Source: an uncultured Lachnospiraceae bacterium (GTDB lineage Bacteria > Bacillota > Clostridia > Lachnospirales > Lachnospiraceae). Taken from it: a DNA stretch of 64,000 bases. The notes under the pieces are model-generated. The model was not told the DNA's origin, made no database searches, and saw only the letters and a list, made by a program, of their open reading frames with translations. Every line of letters starts with the position of its first letter. Positions within the stretch are counted from its first letter, which is position 1. Position numbers and translations under genes: made by a program. Below are positions 40,949 to 48,335 of this stretch, one piece after another. Where the stretch lies: assembly GCA_910578795.1 (NCBI GenBank), contig CAJTSD010000005.1:62001-126000 (forward strand). Direction: 5' to 3'.

Positions 40949-41002
40949 ATGGAAATAAAAGAATACATTTACAAAAAATTTATAAAAACAGTATTTGTTT
41001 AA
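40949..41002 (+). other. 17-codon reading frame, leader peptide or gene remnant
   Basis: ATG 40949, TAA 41000, preceded by GGGGGCGG at a workable distance. Encodes MEIKEYIYKKFIKTVFV. Being directly downstream of a regulated promoter, it may be a leader peptide or the stub of a deleted regulator gene. Too short to decide. Confidence 0.3.
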
Positions 41003-41102
41003 TAAATTTTTAAGATGTCACAAATTAAACTAAAATTAAGAAAATATTAAAGACAAAATAAAATAACAGTGATATGATAAAAAACTAAGAAAACAATGCA
41101 AT

Positions 41103-41120
41103 TTTGTGCAAGGGTACAAA
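41103..41120 (+). promoter_or_regulatory. Inverted repeat before the macAB-like operon
   Basis: TTTGTGC (41103-41109), four nt, GTACAAA (41114-41120). It matches the feoAB repeat at 6183-6199 in sequence and in distance to the start codon. Confidence 0.4.
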
Positions 41121-41153
41121 TTTGCAGGTTACAAAAAGGCATGGAGGATTAAA

Positions 41154-41966
41154 ATGGAAAATACATTGATTGAAATCAGCGACATGCGAAAAATTTACAA
41201 TCCCGGTGAAAACGAGGTGCGTGCGCTTGATGGTGTGGACTTGACAATCTGTGAGCGGGAGTTTGTTGCAATTATTGGACATTCAGGCTCGGGAAAGTCA
41301 ACGCTTATGAATATGCTGGGGTGTCTTGATGTACCGACAACTGGGTCATACATGCTGCATGGCATTGATGTGTCGGATATGGACGATGATGAACTTTCAG
41401 ATGTGAGGAATAGGGAAATCGGTTTTATCTTTCAGGGGTTTAACCTAATCCAAAACCTGACTGCCGTGGAGAATGTCACGCTGCCGCTTATATACCGCGG
41501 TGTGGGTAAAAAAGAACGGGAGCGGTTGGCGCTGAATGCGCTTGAAAAGGTGGGGCTGGAGCATAGGCTTGACCATAAACCGGCGCAGATGTCTGGTGGG
41601 CAGCAGCAGAGGGTGGCAATTGCAAGGGCGATTGCGCAGGCGCCTCCCATTATTCTTGCTGATGAACCGACCGGAAATTTGGATTCCAATTCGACAAAGG
41701 AAATTATGCAGATTTTGCGGGAGTTACATAGCGAAGGCAGAACGGTTATCCTGATTACGCATGATAACGAGATTGCGGAGCAGGCGGACAGGGTGATTCA
41801 AATCCGTGACGGGAAAATTGTGGCGGACACCAGGCAAGGCTCGGCGCGAGGGCAGGAAACGGCTTACCGGGGGAAGGAAAATCAGGAAGGCATGTTGCAG
41901 GAAGAGATAATGTACGAAGAAAATAAAACGCAGGAAAATATAAGGGAGGACATAGACAATGCGTAA
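41154..41966 (+). CDS. MacB/LolD-type ABC transporter ATP-binding protein
   Basis: 270 aa from ATG 41154 with GGAGG upstream. Walker A GHSGSGKST near residue 42, Q loop IFQGFNLIQNLT, signature MSGGQQQR near 145, Walker B IILADEPTGNLDS near 164, and switch His LITHDNE near 202. A charged C-terminal tail of about 45 residues ends at the overlap with the adaptor gene. Powers a tripartite-like macrolide/peptide/lipoprotein exporter; substrate unknown. Confidence 0.93.
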   Translation: MENTLIEISDMRKIYNPGENEVRALDGVDLTICEREFVAIIGHSGSGKSTLMNMLGCLDVPTTGSYMLHGIDVSDMDDDELSDVRNREIGFIFQGFNLIQNLTAVENVTLPLIYRGVGKKERERLALNALEKVGLEHRLDHKPAQMSGGQQQRVAIARAIAQAPPIILADEPTGNLDSNSTKEIMQILRELHSEGRTVILITHDNEIAEQADRVIQIRDGKIVADTRQGSARGQETAYRGKENQEGMLQEEIMYEENKTQENIREDIDNA

Positions 41967-43617
41967 GAAAGAGAAACGAGTAAAAAATATGGAGGGTGCG
42001 AAAAATACCCCGAAGCGTAAGAAGAAATGGCTGAAAATCGCGATTCCGGCAGTGATTGTACTAATTCTAATTGTGCGTAGCGTCATTTCATCAAAGAACG
42101 CGGCGGCAGGGATTCCCGTATACACACAAACCGTATCGGTGGGCGACATCGACACACAGCTTAGTATCAGCGGCAAGGTTATGGCGGAGGAGAGCACGAC
42201 CTTTTTTGCGCCCGCGGACGCCAAGGTTGAAGAAATCGAGGTTGAAAAAGGCGATATTGTCAAATCGGGCGATGTGTTGTTGTGCTTTGACAAGGAAGCG
42301 GTTGCTTACGCAAAGCAAAAAAGCGAGCTCGAGGGAAAAATCAGCTCGGCAGACTACAATTCCACCGTACAGTACAACAACGAGCAGCGCGCAAAGCTGA
42401 CGCAGGCGGAGGCGGACGTTGCGGTATATCAGGATGCGGTTGACCGCTATGAACAATATATTGACGATTTGACAAACGGTATTACAGATATGACAGCGCT
42501 TAGGAGAGCGGATTTGTACGCAAAAATATATAGCGTCGAGAAAGAGATGAACGGGTATGATTTGGCAATGCAAATCCCCGAAGAGGATACGGATTTTGAC
42601 GCGTTGACGCGCAAAAAGACGGAAAAACAGAACGAACTCAATAAGCTGAACAATGAGTTAAGTCTGCTTTCGGACTATAAGACGGATTACGGATGGGAGA
42701 AGCTTCTGACGCAGGCGAAGAAAGACCTTGCGGACTACGAGGAGCTTCTGAGCGAGGCAAAGAGCGCAAAGTCAAGCGCGGAGGCTGCACTCGAAAACGG
42801 AACAAAAATGGCAGGCTATGAGTTGAACAGGGAAAAAGCTGTGTTGGAGAGCGAGGATGCGCAAAAAAAATATGAGGAAGCGTTAAACGGTTTTACGGCA
42901 GCTTATAACGGCGTTGTTTCCGAGCTTGCCGTGGAGGAAGGCGCGCCTGTGCAGGAGGGCACAAAATGTCTTGTCCTAGAAAGTATCGACAATGTCTGCG
43001 TGGAGTTTCAGGCATCGAAGTATGCACTGGAAACGCTTGCAATCGGACAGCCGGCGGAGATTACCATATCGGGTAAAAGCTATACCGGCTCGGTTACCAA
43101 AATCAATCATATTGCCGAAGAAAATACGTCCGGTACGGCGACGGTTGCGGCAAGGGTGCATATTGACAATCCGGACGAAAATATTTACTTGGGACTTGAC
43201 GCAAAGCTTAAGATTCTGACGGCGAGTGAGAAGGACGTTTTGCAGGCTCCGGTGGAGGCGGTCAATATGGACAGCCAGGGTGCATTCTGTTATCTGATTG
43301 AAAATGGCGCTCTTGTCAAGAAATATGTCACAATCGGTATTTCTTCGGAGGCTTACATACAGATTTTGGACGGTCTTTCCCAGGGGCAGGAGATTGTGAC
43401 AGCCACTGTTTCCGGAATGGGACTTGACGAGGGCATGGCGGTGACGGGAATGCCGATGCCTGACATGAGCGGCGCAGGCATGGAAGGCGCCGCCGATATG
43501 GCAACAGGTGAAAGCCCCGCTGCGCAAGGCACAGACGCAAACGCAGCAGAAACGCAGCCTGCAACGCAGGAAGACGCGGCTATAGCACAGACGGAGGGTG
43601 AAACGGACAATGGCTAG
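41959..43617 (+). CDS. MacA/HlyD-type membrane-fusion adaptor
   Basis: 552 aa. Basic start, one transmembrane anchor near residue 24-40, then a barrel-sandwich half (SGKVMAEESTTFFAPADAKVEEIEVEKGDIVKSGD), a long coiled coil near 115-305, the second lipoyl half (YNGVVSELAVEEGAPVQEG), a beta-barrel domain, and an Ala/Thr/Gln-rich low-complexity end. Works outside the membrane with the ATPase and permease. Overlaps the ATPase gene by 8 nt. Longer than Gram-negative MacA because of the coiled coil and tail. Confidence 0.9.
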   Translation: MRKKEKRVKNMEGAKNTPKRKKKWLKIAIPAVIVLILIVRSVISSKNAAAGIPVYTQTVSVGDIDTQLSISGKVMAEESTTFFAPADAKVEEIEVEKGDIVKSGDVLLCFDKEAVAYAKQKSELEGKISSADYNSTVQYNNEQRAKLTQAEADVAVYQDAVDRYEQYIDDLTNGITDMTALRRADLYAKIYSVEKEMNGYDLAMQIPEEDTDFDALTRKKTEKQNELNKLNNELSLLSDYKTDYGWEKLLTQAKKDLADYEELLSEAKSAKSSAEAALENGTKMAGYELNREKAVLESEDAQKKYEEALNGFTAAYNGVVSELAVEEGAPVQEGTKCLVLESIDNVCVEFQASKYALETLAIGQPAEITISGKSYTGSVTKINHIAEENTSGTATVAARVHIDNPDENIYLGLDAKLKILTASEKDVLQAPVEAVNMDSQGAFCYLIENGALVKKYVTIGISSEAYIQILDGLSQGQEIVTATVSGMGLDEGMAVTGMPMPDMSGAGMEGAADMATGESPAAQGTDANAAETQPATQEDAAIAQTEGETDNG

Positions 43618-44857
43618 AATGATGGAATATGTAAAAATAGCCCTTATGAATATCAAAAGCAACAAGGCGCGTTCTTTTCTGACCATGCTTGGTATTATCA
43701 TCGGTATTTCGTCCGTTATCCTAATCGTGTCGGCAGGAAACGGCTTTAAGGTCGGAATCAGCGGACAGCTTGATGCGCTGGTCGGCGGATTTATCCAGAT
43801 TTACGCGGATGTTCCTGTGGACGAGGCGGACAGCATTATGTTTAATAACGACGACATTGACGCAATTTATGAGAAAGTGCCGCACGTAAAGGGGGCGACG
43901 GATATTTGGCGGATGGGTGCAAACGGCAGCGCACAGACAACCAAGGGAACATTTAGCGTTGCACCGATGTTTGGCAATGAATCCATGCAGTTTTACGATG
44001 GCGCGCCGATTGCGAAAGGGCGTTATTTCAACAAGACTGAGAGTCAGAGCGGTGCAAAGGTCTGTGTTATTAACGAGCGCGGCGCGAAAAAGCTGTTTGG
44101 TACGACGGACGTCGTGGGGCTGGAATTGAGCATGAGCATGTGGGGCGTCACGGAGGATTTTACGATTGTTGGCGTCAAAAGGGACGAGGATTCCCTTGCA
44201 AAAGATATGACAATGGGTACCTACGGTGATGTGACGATGGAAATTCCGATTACGCTGTTGGAGGAACTGTACGGATATTATACGGAGGAGTTCAGTATGT
44301 TTATCATTTTCGCCGATTCTTCCGAGTATGTGACGGATATTTCAAGGCAGGTGCAAAGCCTGCTTGAGGCGAGATACAATGTGCGCGGAAAAGATTACAT
44401 ACAGAGTATGGATATGGCAAGCCAGGTCGGCATGATCAGCGATATTTTGAATTACGTCACCATTTTTATCATGCTGGTGGCAGGCATTGCGCTGATTGTA
44501 GGCGGCATCGGCGTTATGAATATCATGCTGGTGTCCGTGACGGAGCGTACCAAGGAGATCGGTATCCGAAAGGCGCTCGGCGCCAAAACCGGTTCGATTC
44601 TGTTCCAGTTTCTGATGGAGGCAGTGATTATTACGCTGATTGGCGGCTTTGTCGGAATTGTGCTTGGTATTTTAGGCGCGAGGGGAATTTGCGGACTGGC
44701 GTCGAGTATGGGAATGGGTGAGATGAAGGCGGTCATTGATCCGAAAGTCATTCTTGTCGCAACCGGATTTTCGTCGCTAATCGGTATCTTCTTTGGTATT
44801 TATCCCGCAAAAAAGGCGGCAAAACTCAGCCCGATTGAGGCGCTGCGTCATGAATAA
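43610..44857 (+). CDS. MacB/FtsX-type ABC permease
   Basis: 415 aa from ATG 43610 inside the end of the adaptor gene. One N-terminal helix (SNKARSFLTMLGIIIGISSVILIVS), an extracytoplasmic MacB_PCD domain of about 220 residues, then three helices near 285-400. IGGIGVMNIMLVSVTERTKEIGIRKALGAK and IFFGIYPAKKAAKLSPIEALRHE are diagnostic of MacB permeases. Completes the three-gene exporter, closed by the terminator at 44876-44922. Confidence 0.94.
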   Translation: MARMMEYVKIALMNIKSNKARSFLTMLGIIIGISSVILIVSAGNGFKVGISGQLDALVGGFIQIYADVPVDEADSIMFNNDDIDAIYEKVPHVKGATDIWRMGANGSAQTTKGTFSVAPMFGNESMQFYDGAPIAKGRYFNKTESQSGAKVCVINERGAKKLFGTTDVVGLELSMSMWGVTEDFTIVGVKRDEDSLAKDMTMGTYGDVTMEIPITLLEELYGYYTEEFSMFIIFADSSEYVTDISRQVQSLLEARYNVRGKDYIQSMDMASQVGMISDILNYVTIFIMLVAGIALIVGGIGVMNIMLVSVTERTKEIGIRKALGAKTGSILFQFLMEAVIITLIGGFVGIVLGILGARGICGLASSMGMGEMKAVIDPKVILVATGFSSLIGIFFGIYPAKKAAKLSPIEALRHE

Positions 44858-44875
44858 GAAAAACAATACGTAGAC

Positions 44876-44922
44876 AAAAAAGAAGGCTTTTTTCATCATT
44901 TTGAAAGACAGCCTTCTTTTTT
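44876..44922. terminator. Bidirectional terminator
   Basis: AAAAAAGAAGGC (44876-44887) pairs with GCCTTCTTTTTT (44911-44922), between two converging genes. Confidence 0.85.
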
Positions 44923-44925
44923 GCG

Positions 44926-45885
44926 TTAGTTCACATTTGCATTTTTTAAGGAAATATTCTTACTCGCATTGGAGAGCTTACACTCCTTAAAATCCCCCAC
45001 CATTTTGGAAAATTTTGCATAGCCGTAGCTTGCAATGTTGAAGTCGGGGTATTTGCGCATCAGCTTTTGGTTAAGTTCGCCTACATTTATGACATTGTTG
45101 TCACAGTTCTTTAATATGGAAATAACTTCTTTGCGGATGTCGTCAAGCGTTACATTGCTTGTCTGAAGATACGCGGTAACCGTGCTTTCCGAGAATTTGA
45201 GCGAGATGGATTTCTTGAATTCAGCCGCCTCAAGAAATTTGGAAAACTTCGTGTACTCATAGTTTCTGACATCAAAGGAAGGATACATCTTGGAAAGCCT
45301 GCTTCCAAGCTCGCCGATGTCCATTGACGTACCGTCGTCGCCGTTATCGCTGATAATGCGGATGATTGCCTGTTCAATTTCAGAGAGCGGCGTGAGGGCG
45401 TCTTCCATTGCAGCGGATTTTTTCGCTGCCGCGGAGGTCTGTGCCGATTCCACGTTGGCTAAGAGGTCAAGGAGCACAAACTTCTCACATGCCGAGCGAA
45501 AAGGTTCAGGCGTTTTGCGCTCGCCCATGCCGATGACATACATGCCCGATTCCCGAAGGCGCATTGCGAGGCGTGTAAAATCACTGTCGCTTGAGGCAAG
45601 GCAGAATCCGCTGACGTGACCGGAATATAAAATATCCATTGCATCAATAATCATTGCGGAATCCGTGGCATTTTTGCCGCTTGTATAGCTGTACTGCTGC
45701 ACGGGGTTGATGGAGTTTGCAAGCAGTACATCTTTCCACTTCGCGGCATTCGAGCGCGTCCAGTCTCCGTAGATGCGTTTGTAAGTTACGGTGCCGTATT
45801 TCGATAGCTCATCGAGAATAAGCTTAATATAGCCGGCGCTGATATTGTCGCTGTCAATCAGCAGTGCAAATTTTTTTTCTTCCAT
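44926..45885 (-). CDS. NYN-domain ribonuclease-like protein with two OST-HTH (LOTUS) domains
   Basis: 319 aa from the ATG at 45883-45885 behind GAAGGGAAG. The N-terminal NYN/PIN-like domain has the acidic residues of the family: ALLIDSDNISAGYIKLILDEL near residue 7, SATDSAMIIDAMDIL-type middle (here NATDSAM) near 73, and FCLASSDSDFTRLAMRLRE near 93. Two LOTUS-like modules follow, near 180-240 and 250-310 (each with the pattern YPxFDxRNYxYxKFSKxL). Such proteins are thought to bind and cut RNA. Single gene with its own upstream region. Confidence 0.88.
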   Translation of the reverse strand: MEEKKFALLIDSDNISAGYIKLILDELSKYGTVTYKRIYGDWTRSNAAKWKDVLLANSINPVQQYSYTSGKNATDSAMIIDAMDILYSGHVSGFCLASSDSDFTRLAMRLRESGMYVIGMGERKTPEPFRSACEKFVLLDLLANVESAQTSAAAKKSAAMEDALTPLSEIEQAIIRIISDNGDDGTSMDIGELGSRLSKMYPSFDVRNYEYTKFSKFLEAAEFKKSISLKFSESTVTAYLQTSNVTLDDIRKEVISILKNCDNNVINVGELNQKLMRKYPDFNIASYGYAKFSKMVGDFKECKLSNASKNISLKNANVN

Positions 45886-46139
45886 TATATACTTCCCTTC
45901 TTTTTTCGTTAATAATAGTGTATCACAAAACAATGGCGAAAAAAATCGTTTGTGAAAAAAGCGGTCATGACAAAATAAATAGAAATTTTTACCAATTTTT
46001 GTGGGAATTGCCACCACTTGTATGCAAAGAAGCCCAAATGTGGTAGAGAAAATTTGTTTGCGGCACTATATTTAGCGGAAATAGAACATTGTTTCAGGGC
46101 AAAATGTCATCCGTCCAATTTTAATCATGAAATAAATAC

Positions 46140-46168
46140 TTGTTATTTTGCTGCTTTTCATGTAAAAT
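46140..46168 (+). promoter_or_regulatory. Promoter of the dcw cluster
   Basis: TTGTTA (46140-46145), 17 bp, TAAAAT (46163-46168), ending 12 bp before the MraZ-type repeats. Confidence 0.65.
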
Positions 46169-46180
46169 AATACTTGAAAG

Positions 46181-46220
46181 TGGTAAAAAGTGGGTAAAAG
46201 TGGAGCGAAGTGGTGTACAG
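46181..46220 (+). promoter_or_regulatory. MraZ-binding direct repeats
   Basis: Four units in 10-bp phase beginning TGG: 46181, 46191, 46201 and 46211, each preceded by G (GTGGTA, GTGGGT, GTGGAG, GTGGTG). MraZ is known to bind such TGGG-type direct repeats upstream of its own gene, so autoregulation of the cluster is likely. Confidence 0.78.
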
Positions 46221-46244
46221 TGACACAGGTTGGTGGTGATTGGC

Positions 46245-46676
46245 ATGTTTAAGGGTGAATACAATCATACGATAGACACCAAAGGCAGGCTGATTATTCC
46301 TTCAAAGTTCCGCGAGATTTTAGGAGAGAATTTCGTAGTGACGAAGGGACTTGACGGCTGTCTGTTTGTGTACGGCAACACGGAGTGGTCCGCTTTTGAG
46401 GCGACACTAAAGACCTTACCGCTTGCAAATAAAGATTCCCGGAAATTTAGCCGCTTTTTCCTCGCTGGTGCAGTTGACGTGGAGGTGGATAAACAAGGGA
46501 GAATACTGATACCGTCCGTGTTAAGGGAGTTTGCAGCTTTGGAAAGTCAAGTAGTTCTTTTAGGAGTAGGGGAACGAATCGAAATCTGGAGCAAAGATAG
46601 ATGGGAGGATGCCTCGGAATACGACGATATGGATGATATCGCAGATCATATGTCAGAGCTGGGACTCATGATTTAA
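46245..46676 (+). CDS. mraZ: Transcriptional regulator MraZ
   Basis: 143 aa from ATG 46245. Two AbrB/SpoVT-like halves, each with a DxxGR pattern: DTKGRLIIPSKFRE near residue 11 and DKQGRILIPSVLRE near 82. It forms a DNA-binding ring and controls the division and cell-wall cluster. The matching repeats lie directly upstream. Confidence 0.97.
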   Translation: MFKGEYNHTIDTKGRLIIPSKFREILGENFVVTKGLDGCLFVYGNTEWSAFEATLKTLPLANKDSRKFSRFFLAGAVDVEVDKQGRILIPSVLREFAALESQVVLLGVGERIEIWSKDRWEDASEYDDMDDIADHMSELGLMI

Positions 46677-46839
46677 AGCTGGGGGGCTTTAACGTGACAC
46701 GGAATTTGGGAGAATTCCAATTATGAGCCTTAAGGGGACATAAGGATTGAGGTTACTGGGAATGAAGTGGACAGTAACGCAAAAGAGTGAAACCGATGGA
46801 ACCTACAAACAAAGATTCAAACAAAAATGGGGAAACAAC

Positions 46840-47775
46840 ATGGAGTTTAAACATACGTCAGTATTATTGAACGAAACAATTGATTCACTGCACATCCAGC
46901 CTGAGGGTGTATACTTGGACGGTACCCTCGGCGGCGGTGGACACGCCTATGAGGTGTGCAGGAGGCTTGGGGAGAATGGCAGATTGTTCGGCATTGATCA
47001 GGATGCCGATGCAATTGCAGCCGCAAAAATACGGTTGGAGGAATTTGGCGACAAGGTTACGATTATCAGAAACAATTACTGCAATGCGAAGGAAGCGCTG
47101 AAGGAGTATGGCGTGGACAAGGTTGACGGCATTGTGCTCGATTTGGGCGTATCGTCGTATCAGCTTGACAATGCAGAAAGGGGATTTACTTATAAATACG
47201 ATACACCACTTGATATGCGTATGGATCAGCGTCAGAAGCTTACGGCGAAGGATATCGTAAATGATTATGAGGAGTGGGAGCTTTACAGAATTATCCGGGA
47301 TTATGGCGAAGACCAGTTTGCGAAGAACATTGCAAAGCATATTGTTCAGGTGCGGCAGGAAAAACCAATTGAAACAACATTTGAATTAAATGAAATTATT
47401 AAGGCGGCAATTCCGGCAAAGATACGCGCGGTGGGTGGTCATCCGTCAAAACGGACCTTTCAGGCAATTCGTATTGAGTGCAATCATGAGCTCGACGTAT
47501 TGCGCAATTCGCTGGAGGATATGATTGATATGCTCAATCCTTGGGGAAGACTTTGCATTATTACATTCCACTCATTGGAGGATAGGATTGTAAAGAACTT
47601 TTTCAGGGAGATGGAAAATCCCTGTAAGTGTCCGGCGGATTTTCCGGTATGCGTTTGCGGAAAGGTACCATATGGAAGGGCGGTGCCGAGAAAGGCAATT
47701 CTTCCGTCGGAGGATGAGCTGGAGGATAATCCGCGCGCAAAGAGCGCAAAACTGCGGGTGTTTGAGCGGATTTAG
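46840..47775 (+). CDS. rsmH: 16S rRNA (cytosine-1402-N4)-methyltransferase
   Basis: 311 aa from ATG 46840 with GGGGAAA upstream. Rossmann methyltransferase: FKHTSVLLNETIDSL at the start, LDGTLGGGGHAYEV near residue 26, GIDQDADAI, VLDLGVSSYQLDNAERGF near 100, and ITFHSLEDRIVKNFF near 245. Methylates C1402 of 16S rRNA. A 160-bp gap after mraZ contains no gene. Confidence 0.96.
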   Translation: MEFKHTSVLLNETIDSLHIQPEGVYLDGTLGGGGHAYEVCRRLGENGRLFGIDQDADAIAAAKIRLEEFGDKVTIIRNNYCNAKEALKEYGVDKVDGIVLDLGVSSYQLDNAERGFTYKYDTPLDMRMDQRQKLTAKDIVNDYEEWELYRIIRDYGEDQFAKNIAKHIVQVRQEKPIETTFELNEIIKAAIPAKIRAVGGHPSKRTFQAIRIECNHELDVLRNSLEDMIDMLNPWGRLCIITFHSLEDRIVKNFFREMENPCKCPADFPVCVCGKVPYGRAVPRKAILPSEDELEDNPRAKSAKLRVFERI

Positions 47776-47810
47776 CCGGATTATGGTTGACAAGGAAGGA
47801 CATTGGTAAG

Positions 47811-48299
47811 ATGAGGAATGTTGATGTGTCTGGGAGAGGAACGAACAGACGAAATGCACAATATTACGTAGATGGAAGTGCGGCAAGACAATTAAGACCG
47901 CGGGAGGATGCGCGTGACCGGCGCAGGCAGGCGCCTGAGGCGAAAAGAACGCTGTCACGCCGCAGGATTGTTAAAGCTGCACCAATGAACATGGGATATA
48001 TGGCAGTGATGGCAGGAGCGGTTCTGATTGTCTGCGGCTTGATGATGAGTTATGTAAAGATGCAGTCGGATATTACCAATCATATCAATACAATTTCCGA
48101 TTTGGAAAGCAGACTGAATGAACTAAAGCTTGCAAATGATGAAACATATACAAAAATTATGAGTAATGTGGATTTGGAGGAGATAAAGCGAATCGCAGTC
48201 AATGAACTGGGAATGAAGTATGCAAAAGAGGGGCAGGTAGTGCAATATACAGGAGAAGGAAACGACTATGTGCGTCAATACAGTGATATTCCGCAATAG
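47811..48299 (+). CDS. ftsL: FtsL-like septum-formation protein
   Basis: 162 aa from ATG 47811. Strongly basic N-terminal tail of about 60 residues, one transmembrane helix near 64-84 (MGYMAVMAGAVLIVCGLMM), then a coiled coil (ISDLESRLNELKLANDE). This bitopic layout and its place between rsmH and a PBP identify FtsL/DivIC-type proteins, which act with DivIB in the septum. Sequence alone does not separate FtsL from DivIC. Confidence 0.85.
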   Translation: MRNVDVSGRGTNRRNAQYYVDGSAARQLRPREDARDRRRQAPEAKRTLSRRRIVKAAPMNMGYMAVMAGAVLIVCGLMMSYVKMQSDITNHINTISDLESRLNELKLANDETYTKIMSNVDLEEIKRIAVNELGMKYAKEGQVVQYTGEGNDYVRQYSDIPQ

Positions 48300-48335
48300 G
48301 AATTGCAAGAGTGCAGTCCGGATTAAGGTGATTTA

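Larger units (their letters stand above)
40775..41153 (+). other. Gene-poor AT-rich region before the macAB-like operon
   Basis: No substantial gene is visible. It holds the promoter at 40879-40907, an operator-like inverted repeat at 40908-40934, a 17-codon frame at 40949-41002, and the TTTGTGC/GTACAAA repeat at 41103-41120. Composition is markedly A/T-rich compared with its neighbours. Confidence 0.6.
45886..46244. other. Divergent intergenic region between the NYN gene and mraZ
   Basis: No gene seen. It contains the mraZ promoter at 46140-46168 and the 10-bp repeats at 46181-46220. The remaining sequence is AT-rich with no convincing structure. Confidence 0.6.

Noticed and set aside
45995..46050. 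Imperfect hairpin around ACCACTT and ATGTGGT upstream of mraZ
   Set aside because: Long loop, one mismatch in seven pairs, and no link to either flanking gene.
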